Of a stretch of DNA of 64,000 nucleotides, positions 34,207 to 43,084 are shown piece by piece; within the stretch, counting starts at the first letter, position 1, and the number at the start of each line of letters is the position of its first letter. Source of the DNA: Mesorhizobium sp. WSM3862 (GTDB lineage: Bacteria > Pseudomonadota > Alphaproteobacteria > Rhizobiales > Rhizobiaceae); assembly GCF_002294985.1 (NCBI RefSeq), contig NZ_NSGE01000013.1:62001-126000 (forward strand), in the 5' to 3' direction. A program made the translations under genes and the position numbers. The notes beneath the pieces were generated by a model that was not told the DNA's origin, searched no databases, and saw only the letters and a program-made list of their open reading frames with translations.

Positions 34207-35097
34207 ATGAAAATCGGTTTCATCGGACTCGGCGTCATGGGCGCGCCCATGGCGCGGCATCTTGCCGATGCCGGGCACGAGATCGTCACGGTGCTCAATC
34301 GCTCTCCTCTGCCTGCCGATCTGAAAGCGTCGGTGCTGGCTTCCCCGGCGGAAGTGGCGCGGGTTTGCGAAATCATCATCACCATGCTGCCCGATACGCC
34401 CGACGTGGAGCGCGTCCTGCTCGGGCCGGGTGGCGTGCTCGAAGGGATTTCAGCCGGCAAGCTGGTCATCGACATGAGCTCGATCAGCCCGATCGCCACC
34501 GCGCAATTCGCGGCGAAGTTCAGGGAAGCGGGAGGCGGCTTCCTCGACGCACCCGTCTCCGGCGGCGAGGTCGGCGCAAAAGCGGCGAGTCTCACCATCA
34601 TGGTCGGCGGGCCGGCTGCCGAATTCGAGCGCGCGCTGCCCATCTTCGAAAAGCTCGGCAAGAATATCACCCTGATCGGCGAGAAGAACGGCGCCGGCCA
34701 GACCTGCAAGATAGCCAACCAGATCATCGTCGCGCTCAACATAGAAGCCGTTGCCGAAGCGCTTGTTTTTGCCAGCAAAGCGGGCTGCGATCCGGCGAAG
34801 GTCCGAAGCGCGCTGATGGGCGGCTTCGCCTCGTCCCGCGTGCTCGAAGTGCATGGCGAGCGCATGATCGCCCGCACCTTCGCGCCGGGCTTCCGCATCC
34901 GCTTGCACCAGAAGGATCTCAACCTCGCGCTCGAAAGCGCCCGCGCGCTTGGAGCCGCCCTGCCGAGCACGGCGCTGGCGCAGCAACTGATGAATGCCTG
35001 TGCGGCCCGCCCGGGCGGCGCGGAAGCAGACCACTCGTCGCTCGTCCGGGCTCTCGAGGTCCTGAGCGATCATGAACTGTCAAACGGAAAGGAATAA
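34207..35097 (+). CDS. garR: 2-hydroxy-3-oxopropionate (tartronate semialdehyde) reductase-like
   Basis: A 296-residue beta-hydroxyacid dehydrogenase. The N-terminal NAD(P) motif is MKIGFIGLGVMGAPMARHLA (GxGxMG), the substrate motif is FLDAPVSGGEVGAKAASLTI, the catalytic Lys is in GAGQTCKIANQIIVALNIEA, and the cofactor-domain end is HQKDLNLALESARALGAALP. These fit GarR/GlxR, which reduce tartronate semialdehyde to glycerate, although other 3-hydroxyacids are possible. GGGAG lies upstream of the start at 34207. It is divergent from the HpaI-type aldolase, whose product would be its substrate, and starts a plus-strand operon of about six genes. Confidence 0.82.
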   Translation: MKIGFIGLGVMGAPMARHLADAGHEIVTVLNRSPLPADLKASVLASPAEVARVCEIIITMLPDTPDVERVLLGPGGVLEGISAGKLVIDMSSISPIATAQFAAKFREAGGGFLDAPVSGGEVGAKAASLTIMVGGPAAEFERALPIFEKLGKNITLIGEKNGAGQTCKIANQIIVALNIEAVAEALVFASKAGCDPAKVRSALMGGFASSRVLEVHGERMIARTFAPGFRIRLHQKDLNLALESARALGAALPSTALAQQLMNACAARPGGAEADHSSLVRALEVLSDHELSNGKE

Positions 35098-35100
35098 CCG

Positions 35101-35913
35101 ATGCGCGGAACCGGCAAGGCCGATGTCTTCGTCATGCTGGCCCATCCCGTGGGCCACGCGAAAAGCCCTGGCATCTTCAACGAGATCTTCGAGCAGAAGG
35201 GGCTCGACAGTCTGATGGTGCCGCTGAGCTGCCGTCCGGAAGATTTCGATACTTTCTGGGCCGGCATCACGGCGGCGGAGAACATCCGCGGCGTCATCAT
35301 CTCGGTGCCCTATAAGGTCCCGGTCTACCACAAATGCGCCGCCGCCCACGATCGCGCCGCGCGCGTGCAGAGCGCGAATTCCGTGCGCCGGCAGGCGGAC
35401 GGCACCTGGTATGCCGACAATTTCGACGGCGTCGGCTTCATCGACGGCTTGAAGGCCGGCGGACACCGGATCGCCGGCCGGCGCATCCTCCAGGTCGGCG
35501 CAGGCGGTGCGGGCGCATCGCTGACCTACTGCCTCGCCGAGGAAGGCGCGACGGAGATCCGCCTCGCCGACATCGACAGGGAACGCGCGCAAAAGCTCGC
35601 TTCGCTGGTCAGCAGGTCGTTCCCCGATTGCCGCATCGAGGTCGGCGAACCCGATCCGTCCGGAATGGACATGGCGATCAACGCGACGCCCTCCGGGCTG
35701 AAGGGCGGCGATCCGCTGCCGATGGATGTGAACAAGCTGACGCCGGAGATGACCGTGGTCGACATCATCATGGAGCCGGCCGAAACGGCCCTGCTCAAGG
35801 CGGCGAAAGAGATCGGCTGCCGCATCCAGCCCGGACGCCCGATGATGGACTTCCAGGTCGAGGCCATGGCCGCATTCTTCGACATCGAGCGAAAGGAGCG
35901 CCACAATGGCTGA
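35101..35913 (+). CDS. AroE-like shikimate/quinate dehydrogenase family protein
   Basis: A 270-residue protein of the shikimate dehydrogenase family. The N-terminal substrate motif is LAHPVGHAKSPGIFNEIFEQ, the catalytic Lys is in IISVPYKVPVYHKC, and NFDGVGFIDGL stands where standard AroE has NTDGxGF, so the Thr is replaced by Phe. The NAD(P) motif is LQVGAGGAGASLTYCLAEEG. These pocket changes suggest a paralogue acting on a different cyclic or open-chain hydroxyacid rather than housekeeping AroE. It starts 3 bases after the garR-like stop and overlaps the next SDR by 8 bases. Confidence 0.78.
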   Translation: MRGTGKADVFVMLAHPVGHAKSPGIFNEIFEQKGLDSLMVPLSCRPEDFDTFWAGITAAENIRGVIISVPYKVPVYHKCAAAHDRAARVQSANSVRRQADGTWYADNFDGVGFIDGLKAGGHRIAGRRILQVGAGGAGASLTYCLAEEGATEIRLADIDRERAQKLASLVSRSFPDCRIEVGEPDPSGMDMAINATPSGLKGGDPLPMDVNKLTPEMTVVDIIMEPAETALLKAAKEIGCRIQPGRPMMDFQVEAMAAFFDIERKERHNG

Positions 35914-36712
35914 GGCTTCGACCGCGGTCGTCATCGGCGGCACGTCCGGGATCGGCCGCGCTATTGCGGAGCGCTTCGCCGAGGAAGGCTACCAGGTGGT
36001 CGTCGCAGGCCGGGACGCGAGCCGCGGCAAGGAAGCCGCCGAGGCCTGCGAGAGCGCCGGCGCCCCACGCGCCGTGTTTGTCCAGACCGATGTCGGCGAT
36101 CCCGCTTCCGTCGAGGCGCTGGCGCAAGACGTCAGCAATGCGTTCGGCACCCCTCATGTCGTGGTCAACTGCGCCGGCATCCTGCAGAGCGGCAAGCATG
36201 TGCTCGACCAGGACCTCACCGAAGACGAGCAGATGTGGCGGATCAACTATCGCGGCACGCTGCTTGGCTGCCAGTTGTTCGGCCGGCTGATGTCGGCCGC
36301 CGGACGCGGCGCGATCCTCAATGTCGGCTCGCTCGCCTCCTTCGCGCCGCTGTCGCTTCCGGCCTACACGCCCGGAAAGCATGCGGTCCTGGCGCTCACC
36401 CAGATCCTGGCTGCCGAACTCGGCCCGCATGGAGTCCGTGTGAACGCCGTAGCGCCGGGCTATACCCTCTCCGACGGGCTGAAGGCCAGGATCGCCAAGG
36501 GCGAACGCAACCCGGAAGCGATCCAGGCCACCACCGCGCTGCGCCGCTTCGTCGAGCCGCGCGATGTCGCCGAGGCGGCGCTGTTCCTCTGCTCCGACCG
36601 TGCCGCGTCGATCACCGGCGTTACGCTGCCCGTCGATGCCGGCTGGCTCGTCCAAGCGCCGTACGCGCAGTACCTGCAGGGCAACCCCATCCGGCAGACG
36701 CCGGCAATCTGA
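35906..36712 (+). CDS. SDR family oxidoreductase
   Basis: A 268-residue classical short-chain dehydrogenase with [20 protein letters not shown] (residues 8-27), VVNCAGILQSG in the NNAG position, catalytic Ser in NVGSLASFAPLSL and Tyr/Lys in PAYTPGKHAVLAL, and a normal C-terminus (SITGVTLPVDAGWLV). It overlaps the AroE-like gene by 8 bases, so the two are probably coupled in translation and used in successive oxidation steps. The substrate cannot be read from sequence. Confidence 0.8.
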   Translation: MAEASTAVVIGGTSGIGRAIAERFAEEGYQVVVAGRDASRGKEAAEACESAGAPRAVFVQTDVGDPASVEALAQDVSNAFGTPHVVVNCAGILQSGKHVLDQDLTEDEQMWRINYRGTLLGCQLFGRLMSAAGRGAILNVGSLASFAPLSLPAYTPGKHAVLALTQILAAELGPHGVRVNAVAPGYTLSDGLKARIAKGERNPEAIQATTALRRFVEPRDVAEAALFLCSDRAASITGVTLPVDAGWLVQAPYAQYLQGNPIRQTPAI

Positions 36713-36725
36713 CGAGGAAGATCCA

Positions 36726-37073
36726 GTGGGCGATATCCAACGCTTCGACTTCGACACCCGCATCCATCATGGCGTCATCCACAACGGCACGCTCTACCTG
36801 ACCGGCCAGGTTGCCAAGCCGGGCCAACCGGCGGCCGACCAGATGCGCGAGGTGCTCGCCAAGATCGATGCGCTACTCGCCACGGCAGGCACCGACAAGA
36901 CCCGCATCCTCCACGTCCAGATGTGGCTGGACGACGTGCGGGATTTCGACGAGGTCAATGCGGTCTGGGACGCCCGGATGCCGAAAGAGCATGCGCCGGC
37001 ACGCTCTTCCGGCGAGGGGAGGATGGCCAAGCCCGGCATGCTGGTCGAACTGATCGTCACCGCGGCGGTTTGA
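36726..37073 (+). CDS. RidA/YjgF-family enamine/imine deaminase-like protein
   Basis: A 115-residue RidA-family protein beginning at a GTG with AGGAAG about 6 bases upstream. Visible family segments are IHHGVIHNGTLYLTGQVAKP, KTRILHVQMWLDDVRDFDEV and the C-terminal GRMAKPGMLVELIVTAAV. The usual active-site Arg of archetypal RidA is not obvious in the last strand, so this is probably a RidA subfamily other than the housekeeping one. It is 13 bases after the SDR and before the GntR regulator. In context it may hydrolyse an imine made by the FAD oxidase. Confidence 0.82.
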   Translation: MGDIQRFDFDTRIHHGVIHNGTLYLTGQVAKPGQPAADQMREVLAKIDALLATAGTDKTRILHVQMWLDDVRDFDEVNAVWDARMPKEHAPARSSGEGRMAKPGMLVELIVTAAV

Positions 37074-37104
37074 ATGGTCTCGCCGGTTCGGGCATCATCC
37101 CGAA

Positions 37105-37140
37105 TCTGAACTTGAACGGCCCTAGTCTGGACTTGAACGG
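37105..37140 (+). repeat. Direct repeat before the GntR regulator gene
   Basis: TCTGAACTTGAACGG (37105-37119) and TCTGGACTTGAACGG (37126-37140) differ by one base and are spaced exactly 21 bases apart, two helical turns. They lie just before the GntR gene start at 37150. The spacing suits protein binding on one DNA face, but the second copy also covers the ribosome-site region, so the role is uncertain. Confidence 0.5.
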
Positions 37141-37149
37141 AAGGCCTGA

Positions 37150-37938
37150 ATGACGAAGCGCAAGCCGCTTTCCACCGTCGTGGCGGAGAGCCTGGCCGAA
37201 AAAATCCGCTCCGGTGAGTTGCAGCCCGGCGCGCAACTGCCGACCGAGGCGGAGCTTTGCGCCGAATACGATGTCAGCCGCACCGTCGTGCGCGAAGCCG
37301 TGGCGCGGCTGCGCTCCGAGGGCATGGTGGTGCCGCAGCAGGGTCGCGGCATGTTCGTCAGCGAAACACCCGTGCCGCGCAATTTCTCGATCCCGGACGA
37401 GGCGCTGAGAACCTTGCCGGAAACCATCGCCTTGCTCGAACTCAGGTTGAGCGTCGAAGTCGAATCCGCCGGGCTCTGCGCCGAACGCCGCACCGACAAG
37501 GAGGCGAGCGACATCCGTGCCATGATGGATGACATCGACGCGCAGCAGGCGGACCCGGCAGCCGTCCAGATCCACTACGACTACGATTTCCACCTCGCGA
37601 TCGCCAAAGCCGCGCGCAACGAATTCATCCATGGCTTCCTGGCCTATCTCGGACCGATGATCGTGCCGCGCTTCCAGCTCGGCTATGTCGTCGAGCCGGC
37701 CCTGAAGGACAGCTATTACGCTCGCATCCACAGCGAGCACAAAGCCATCGTCGATGCCATCGAAAGACAGGACGGCGGCAAGGCCCGCCAGGCCATGCGC
37801 AAGCATCTGCACAACAGCCTCGGGCGCGTTCGCGCATTGGCGCGGGCTTCCGGAGTCGAGGCGACCGACGCGGAGCAAAAGGCCGCCGCAGCCTCGCTCT
37901 TCACCGAAATGAAAAGGCCTGCGCCAACGGCCGGGTAA
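37150..37938 (+). CDS. GntR-family regulator, FadR/FCD subfamily
   Basis: A 262-residue regulator. The N-terminal winged helix runs from about residue 5 to 72 (SLAEKIRSGELQPGAQLPTE, AEYDVSRTVVREAVARLRSE, VPQQGRGMFVS). The C-terminal all-helical FCD domain has its metal-site residues in FHLAIAKAARN and in HSEHKAIVDAIERQDGGKAR, HLHNSLGRVR. FCD regulators usually respond to organic acids or sugar acids. It closes the garR-AroE-SDR-RidA block and is the natural candidate for the inverted repeat at 34140-34160. Direct repeats lie just before its start. Confidence 0.88.
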   Translation: MTKRKPLSTVVAESLAEKIRSGELQPGAQLPTEAELCAEYDVSRTVVREAVARLRSEGMVVPQQGRGMFVSETPVPRNFSIPDEALRTLPETIALLELRLSVEVESAGLCAERRTDKEASDIRAMMDDIDAQQADPAAVQIHYDYDFHLAIAKAARNEFIHGFLAYLGPMIVPRFQLGYVVEPALKDSYYARIHSEHKAIVDAIERQDGGKARQAMRKHLHNSLGRVRALARASGVEATDAEQKAAAASLFTEMKRPAPTAG

Positions 37939-38216
37939 GGCCGGGACGGGTTCGATCCCTCGCGTGGGCCGAATGCGATTGGCGCGCGTCGCGAAAGCCG
38001 TGTTTTTGTTCCACCGACGACCGGGAACCTTCTCCCCGCGCGCCGACGGGATTGTTTTCCTTTGGTTCGCAGCGTTGGAGGCCGCGCAGGCAGCGTGGAA
38101 CGTTTGAGCTGCCGGAAAGGCTCTCGAAAGTTTATCTTTCCTTTTTGCTGCTTTTCTTGGTTTCGCGGCACCGGTCGAGGCCGCAGACTAAAGATCAGGC
38201 AATAGGGGAAGCCCAC

Positions 38217-38927
38217 GTGACGACAGCCTTCATCACAGGTGCGACGAGCGGCATTGGGCGAGCCATCGCCATCGCGTTGAGCGACGCCGGTTACGACGTC
38301 TATGCGGTCGGTCGCAGCCAGGCGGCGCTGAAAGAACTGCAGTCCGAGCGTCCTGGCATCCTGCCGATCGCCGTTGACGTTACCGACCGCGAGGCTTTGG
38401 AATCGGTCCTGGCCGATCTCACCATCGATGTGCTGATCAACAACGCCGGCATCATGCCGCCGCTCGGCAATTTCGCCGACATGACGATCGCAGACATCGA
38501 CACCACGTTAGAGGTGAACCTCAGCGCGGCGATCCTGCTCACCCGCCTCGTCGCGCCGCAGATGCGCGAGCGCCAGTCAGGCCACATCTTGTTCACCGGC
38601 TCCACCGCCGGCCACGCGGCCTATTCCAACATCGCCGTCTATTCGGCCACCAAGGCGGCGATCTCCGGCTTTGCCGCTGCCTTGCGCGCCGACCTCTCGC
38701 CGTCCGGCATACGCGTCACCGAGATCGTCGCCGGTCGGGTCGAGACGCAGCTCTACAAAGACATCCTCGACGCCGACGCCCGGGCGGCGATGTACGCCGG
38801 AAAAGTGGTGCAGCCGGACGACGTGGGCAGGATGGTCGTCGCTGTGCTGGCGCTCCCCGCATGGGCCGACGTTACTCGTTTCGACATTATGCCGACCTGG
38901 CCGACCTCGCCCAGCGGCACCAAGTAA
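38217..38927 (+). CDS. SDR family oxidoreductase
   Basis: A 236-residue short-chain dehydrogenase starting at a GTG (38217), with AGGGGAAG about 6 bases upstream. Motifs are [20 protein letters not shown] (residues 4-23), [12 protein letters not shown], Ser in [14 protein letters not shown] and Tyr/Lys in [14 protein letters not shown]. It resembles the YdfG-like group that acts on 3-hydroxy acids such as serine or 3-hydroxyisobutyrate, but its C-terminus is short. It is 11 bases before the next SDR gene, so the two form a pair. Confidence 0.8.
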   Translation: MTTAFITGATSGIGRAIAIALSDAGYDVYAVGRSQAALKELQSERPGILPIAVDVTDREALESVLADLTIDVLINNAGIMPPLGNFADMTIADIDTTLEVNLSAAILLTRLVAPQMRERQSGHILFTGSTAGHAAYSNIAVYSATKAAISGFAAALRADLSPSGIRVTEIVAGRVETQLYKDILDADARAAMYAGKVVQPDDVGRMVVAVLALPAWADVTRFDIMPTWPTSPSGTK

Positions 38928-38938
38928 GGAAAACTGCA

Positions 38939-39688
38939 ATGAAGGATCTTTCCGTTCTGATCGTCGGCGGCGGCGCCGGCCTTGGCGCCCTTCTCGCTCG
39001 CATGGCTGTGGAGGCCGGGGCAGCAAAGATCGGCATCATCGACATCAACCAGGAAGCTGCCGAGAGCGCTCTCGAAGCGGCGAAGGCCAAGGGCCTGCCT
39101 ACGGCTGCCGCAGCTTGCGACATCCAGATCGGACCGCAGTGTCACGCCGCCTTCGACGCCATTGTCGCGAAGCTCGGGCGCGTCGACACGCTGATCAATT
39201 GCGCCGCGATCTATCCTCGGCGTCCGCTCCTCGAGATCACCGACGCCGAGTGGGACGCCTCCAACGGCATCAACATCAAGGGCACGTACCACATGATGGT
39301 GGCGGCCGTTCGCCACATGCAGTCGCAAGAGCCGAAAGCCCATGTGCGCGGAAGGATCGTAAACCTCACTTCCGTCGACGCCTTCAAGGCGCATCCGCAG
39401 AACGCCCATTATGCGGCGACCAAGGCCGCCGTCGTCAGCCTCACGCGCTCCTTTGCCCATCACGTCGCCAAGGACGGGATTTTGGTGAATTCCGTCGCGC
39501 CCGCCGGCATGGCCACCGAGAAGGCCAAGGCGCTCGGTTTTCTCGAGGAATTGGCCAAGGCAAGCCCGCTCGGCCGCGGCGCCGAGCCGACCGAGATCGC
39601 CGAGTGGGTGCTCATGACCGGCGGCCCGAAGAACACCTATATGACCGGTGAAAACGTAATCGTCTCAGGCGGTTACATCTACGCCTGA
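38939..39688 (+). CDS. SDR family oxidoreductase
   Basis: A 249-residue short-chain dehydrogenase with the cofactor motif [33 protein letters not shown] in the NNAG position, Ser in [15 protein letters not shown] and Tyr/Lys in [20 protein letters not shown]. The opening VGGGAGLG differs from the common TGxxxGIG, although it keeps the Gly spacing. It follows the previous SDR gene closely and is co-transcribed with it, and lies before a LysR regulator. The substrate is unknown. Confidence 0.78.
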   Translation: MKDLSVLIVGGGAGLGALLARMAVEAGAAKIGIIDINQEAAESALEAAKAKGLPTAAAACDIQIGPQCHAAFDAIVAKLGRVDTLINCAAIYPRRPLLEITDAEWDASNGINIKGTYHMMVAAVRHMQSQEPKAHVRGRIVNLTSVDAFKAHPQNAHYAATKAAVVSLTRSFAHHVAKDGILVNSVAPAGMATEKAKALGFLEELAKASPLGRGAEPTEIAEWVLMTGGPKNTYMTGENVIVSGGYIYA

Positions 39689-39770
39689 ATCGGTTTCATA
39701 AGCCGGCGGCGTCTGAAATCCAGCAGTGCATGATCAACGGAGTCTCGAACGAAAGGAGGCGGACCTCACG

Positions 39771-40718
39771 ATGACCGGCAAGCTTCGCCTTCCTTCGCTC
39801 AATGCGCTTCGCGTCTTCCACGCCGTCGCACAGCACAAGAGCTTCCGGCAGGCCGCCGACGAGCTCCTGGTGACGCCGCAAGCCGTCGGTCAGCAGATCA
39901 AGCTTTTGGAAGACACGCTGCAGGTGACGCTGTTCGAGCGCAAGGGGCGCTCGATCGAGCTGACTGAGTCGGCGATCCTGCTCTCGCACTATGTCAAAGC
40001 CGGCTTCGACGAATTTTCCGAAGGCGTTCGCCGCGTCACCAAATCGAACTACCGGGACCGCATCAATCTCAATGCGAGCCCCTACTTCGCGACGCACTAT
40101 CTGCTGCCCAGGCTTTCATTGTTCCGCGAGATCCTGCCGGGCGCTGATCTGCGCCTGACGACGATGGTCGACCTGCCCGATTTCGGGCGTGACGACATCG
40201 ATATGACGGTGCAGTGGGGCTATGGCAACTGGCCGGACTACGAGACCACGCTGCTGGTGCCGGACCCGAAGATCATATGCTGCACCCCGGCGATTGGCGA
40301 GAAGATCAAGTCGGCGCAGGACCTGACGCGGTTCACGCTGCTCGACACCGTCAAGTCGAAGCGGCTGTGGCCCGACATATTGCGGCACCTCGGAGTGGAA
40401 CTGGCTGAAGGCGACCGCAGCATCGGCTTCGATGACGCCGCCACCATGCGCCGTGCGACGCTCCAAGGCATCGGTGTCGGCTTGGTTTCCGTCATCGATG
40501 CCGAGGAGGACTTCAGGTCGGGCGCGCTGGTCGCGCCACTTGGCCGTGACGCCCTCTCCGACATGAAGCCGGAAGAAGTCCCCGGCTTTTACCTCGTCAT
40601 GCCGCGCGGGCATCTGCGCGTGAAGGCGGTGGCCGCCCTGCATCGCTGGCTCGTCCAGCAGGATTGGGGCAGCGACCTCAAGCTTTCTCTGCCGAAACCG
40701 ACACCGCTCTCCGATTAG
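39771..40718 (+). CDS. LysR-family transcriptional regulator (GcvA-like)
   Basis: A 315-residue LysR regulator. The N-terminal helix-turn-helix is LNALRVFHAVAQHKSFRQAA followed by DELLVTPQAVGQQIKLLEDT. The C-terminal effector domain has the GcvA-like RINLNASPYFATHYLLPRLS and ATLQGIGVGLVSVIDAEEDF. The start at 39771 is preferred because a GGAGG lies 12 bases upstream and homology begins there; an earlier ATG (39726) has no such site. It is in the same direction as, and 84 bases before, the amino acid transporter genes, which it probably regulates. Confidence 0.88.
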   Translation: MTGKLRLPSLNALRVFHAVAQHKSFRQAADELLVTPQAVGQQIKLLEDTLQVTLFERKGRSIELTESAILLSHYVKAGFDEFSEGVRRVTKSNYRDRINLNASPYFATHYLLPRLSLFREILPGADLRLTTMVDLPDFGRDDIDMTVQWGYGNWPDYETTLLVPDPKIICCTPAIGEKIKSAQDLTRFTLLDTVKSKRLWPDILRHLGVELAEGDRSIGFDDAATMRRATLQGIGVGLVSVIDAEEDFRSGALVAPLGRDALSDMKPEEVPGFYLVMPRGHLRVKAVAALHRWLVQQDWGSDLKLSLPKPTPLSD

Positions 40719-40802
40719 GAGCGGCTTCGCGACCGAGGGCCGAGCGTGTTTCGGGCCTCCAACAACAAGAACAAGTGAACCTCAACAGTGGAGACAACAA
40801 AC

Positions 40803-41837
40803 ATGAAAATGATGAAATGGGGGGCCGCAGCCATGGCCCTTGGCCTGGTTCATTTTGCGGCGCCGGCCGAGGCGGCGGGCGGCAAGACGCTGGAAACCGT
40901 GAAGGCGCGCGGCGTGCTCAACTGCACGGGCCATGACGGCTCCTATCTCGGCTTCGCCGAGGTAGACGACAAGGGCAACTGGAAGGGCATGGACATCGAC
41001 CTCTGCAAGGCGGTGGCGACCGCCGTGTTCGGCGACCCGGCCAAGCTGAAGATCGTCCCTATCAGCTGGGCGCAGCGCTGGCCGTCGCTGCAGTCGGGGG
41101 ACGTCGACATCATCATCAAGGCGTCGGGCGGCACGCTCAGCCGAGATACCGAGCTCGGCCTGCAATTCTCGATGTCCTATTACCTCGGAACGACCAAGGT
41201 GATGGCGCATAAGGAGCTCAATCTGAAGTCGCTCAAGGACGCCGATGGCGGCTCGATCTGCATCCCCGCGGGGACGACCATCGAGCAGCAGGTCGCGGCC
41301 TATGCGCAGAAGGTCGGGATAAAGCTGGAGCCTGTCGTCATCGAAAAGACGGAAGAGCTCGAGCAAGCATACTTCTCGGGGCGCTGCGACATGTATGCCC
41401 AGTGGGGGCCAGTTCTCGCAATCGCGCGTGTCGCCAAGGGCAAGGTCGACGACCACGTGATCCTGCCCGACGTGCTCGCCGTCGAACCCGAGGTCATGAT
41501 CGTGCGGCAAGGCGACGACAACTGGGTCGACGTCGCCAACTGGACGCTCTCCGCCCTGCTCTTCGCCGAGCAGGAAGGCATCACGTCCAAAAATGTCGAT
41601 GAGATCAAAGCCAAGCCCACGTCGCCGGCAGTCGCCAAGTTCCTCGGTGCCGCGCCAGGCATGGGCAAGGGTCTCGGACTTCCTGACGACTGGGCCTACA
41701 ACGTGATCAAGAAGGTCGGCAATTATGGCGAGATCTTCGATCGCGATCTCGGCAAGGAGTCGCCCTACAAGATGGATCGCGAGCTGACCAACCTCTGGAA
41801 CAATGGCGGCGTCCTGTTCCCGCTGGTGATCGACTGA
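40803..41837 (+). CDS. aapJ: General amino acid ABC transporter, periplasmic binding protein (AapJ-like)
   Basis: A 344-residue periplasmic protein with a signal peptide (KWGAAAMALGLVHFAAPAEA, cleavage near residue 24). The mature protein starts GGKTLETVKARGVLNCTGHD, as in AapJ/BztA, followed by FAEVDDKGNWKGMDIDLCKA, SLQSGDVDIIIKASGGTLSR and ICIPAGTTIEQQVAAYAQKV. These are the typical lobe strands of polar amino acid binding proteins. The start at 40803 has GGAGA 8 bases upstream. The rest of the transporter follows in order aapQ-aapM-aapP. This copy is embedded in a catabolic cluster and is probably specific rather than general. Confidence 0.88.
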   Translation: MKMMKWGAAAMALGLVHFAAPAEAAGGKTLETVKARGVLNCTGHDGSYLGFAEVDDKGNWKGMDIDLCKAVATAVFGDPAKLKIVPISWAQRWPSLQSGDVDIIIKASGGTLSRDTELGLQFSMSYYLGTTKVMAHKELNLKSLKDADGGSICIPAGTTIEQQVAAYAQKVGIKLEPVVIEKTEELEQAYFSGRCDMYAQWGPVLAIARVAKGKVDDHVILPDVLAVEPEVMIVRQGDDNWVDVANWTLSALLFAEQEGITSKNVDEIKAKPTSPAVAKFLGAAPGMGKGLGLPDDWAYNVIKKVGNYGEIFDRDLGKESPYKMDRELTNLWNNGGVLFPLVID

Positions 41838-41914
41838 CTCCACCTCTCAACGCAGCTCGCTCTGAGCTCCGCCTGGCACCGCCAGGCGGAGCCGGCGACA
41901 ATTCGGGGAAGACC

Positions 41915-43081
41915 ATGATGGTCAGCCTGCTAAGAAATCAGAGGGTCCGCAATACGCTTTTACAGGTTCTTTATGTCGGCTCGCTTGCCGCGATGATCCT
42001 TGCCTGCGTGATGATCGCCCGGCGGAACCTGGCGCAGCAAGGCATCACCTCCGGCTTTGACTTCCTGTTCAAGTCGACGGGCTGGGATGTCAACTTCTCG
42101 CTGCTGCCCGCCACCGCCAACGACCCCTACTGGTGGTTCGTCCTCATCGGCGTGATCAACACGCTATTCCTGGGATGCACCGGGCTGATCCTGGCGACGA
42201 TCGTCGGCACCATCGTCGGCCTGGCGCGGACCTCCTCGAACGAGCTGGCGCGGCTGCTTGGCCGCACTTATGTCGACATTTTCCGCAACATCCCGCTGAT
42301 CCTCCAGGTCTTCTTCTGGTACGCCGTCATCACGCATCTGCCGACGCCACGCGCCGCGCACGAGGCCTTCGGCATTCTGCTGACCAGCCGCGGCCTCTAT
42401 GTGCCGGTCCCCAATGTCGGCGGCGTCGCGTTTGCGGCAGCTTTCCTTGCCGTAATCGCGGCGATCGCGCTGCCGGTTTGGCTGGGCCGGACCACGCGCC
42501 TCAGCCAACCGCCCGGCGAGCGGCTCGGCATTCAACTGACCGCGGCCGCGACGGCACTGGCCAGCGCAGTCATTATCCTTGCGCTGGGCCGCCTGCCGGA
42601 CCTGCCGCTGCTCGACTTCCCTGCCCTGCAAGGCCTCAACCTCAAGGGCGGCCTGCGCATTCCTCCCGAATTTTCCGCTTTAGCCATCGCCATCGCCATC
42701 TATGGCGGCTCCTACATCGCCGAGATCGTGCGCGGCGGCTTCAAGGCAGTCGGCAAGGGCCAGATGGAGGCCGCACTTTCGCTGGGGCTGAGCCCCTGGC
42801 GCGTGTTCACGCTGGTGCGGCTGCCGCTGGCGCTGCGTGCCATGCTGCCGATCCTCGCGAACCAGTATGTCTGGCTGATGAAGGCGACGACCATGGGCAT
42901 TGCGGTGGGCTTCACCGACTTCTTCATGATCGTGGCGCTGACCATCAACCACTCCGGCCAGACGCTGGAAGCGATCGGTATCCTGATGGCAGGGTTCCTG
43001 GCGATCAATCTCAGCCTGGCCGCCGCGTTCAACCGCATCAACAAAACCATTGCCCTCAAGGGCAATCAGTTGAGGGGGTGA
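41915..43081 (+). CDS. aapQ: Amino acid ABC transporter permease (AapQ-like)
   Basis: A 388-residue inner-membrane permease of the polar amino acid type. Landmarks are the first span LLQVLYVGSLAAMILACVMI, GVINTLFLGCTGLILATIVG and the ATPase-contact loop GGFKAVGKGQMEAALSLGLS followed by LPLALRAMLPILANQYV. AapQ/BztB proteins have this extra-long N-terminal half with an insertion between spans, as seen here. It lies between the binding-protein gene and aapM, with 77 bases and 3 bases between, respectively. Confidence 0.87.
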   Translation: MMVSLLRNQRVRNTLLQVLYVGSLAAMILACVMIARRNLAQQGITSGFDFLFKSTGWDVNFSLLPATANDPYWWFVLIGVINTLFLGCTGLILATIVGTIVGLARTSSNELARLLGRTYVDIFRNIPLILQVFFWYAVITHLPTPRAAHEAFGILLTSRGLYVPVPNVGGVAFAAAFLAVIAAIALPVWLGRTTRLSQPPGERLGIQLTAAATALASAVIILALGRLPDLPLLDFPALQGLNLKGGLRIPPEFSALAIAIAIYGGSYIAEIVRGGFKAVGKGQMEAALSLGLSPWRVFTLVRLPLALRAMLPILANQYVWLMKATTMGIAVGFTDFFMIVALTINHSGQTLEAIGILMAGFLAINLSLAAAFNRINKTIALKGNQLRG

Positions 43082-43084
43082 GTG

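Noticed and set aside
37948-37959. tRNA-like T-loop sequence GGGTTCGATCCC after the GntR gene
   Set aside because: The surrounding T-stem has mismatches at two positions and no matching anticodon or acceptor arm is seen, so it is neither an intact tRNA nor a convincing attachment site.
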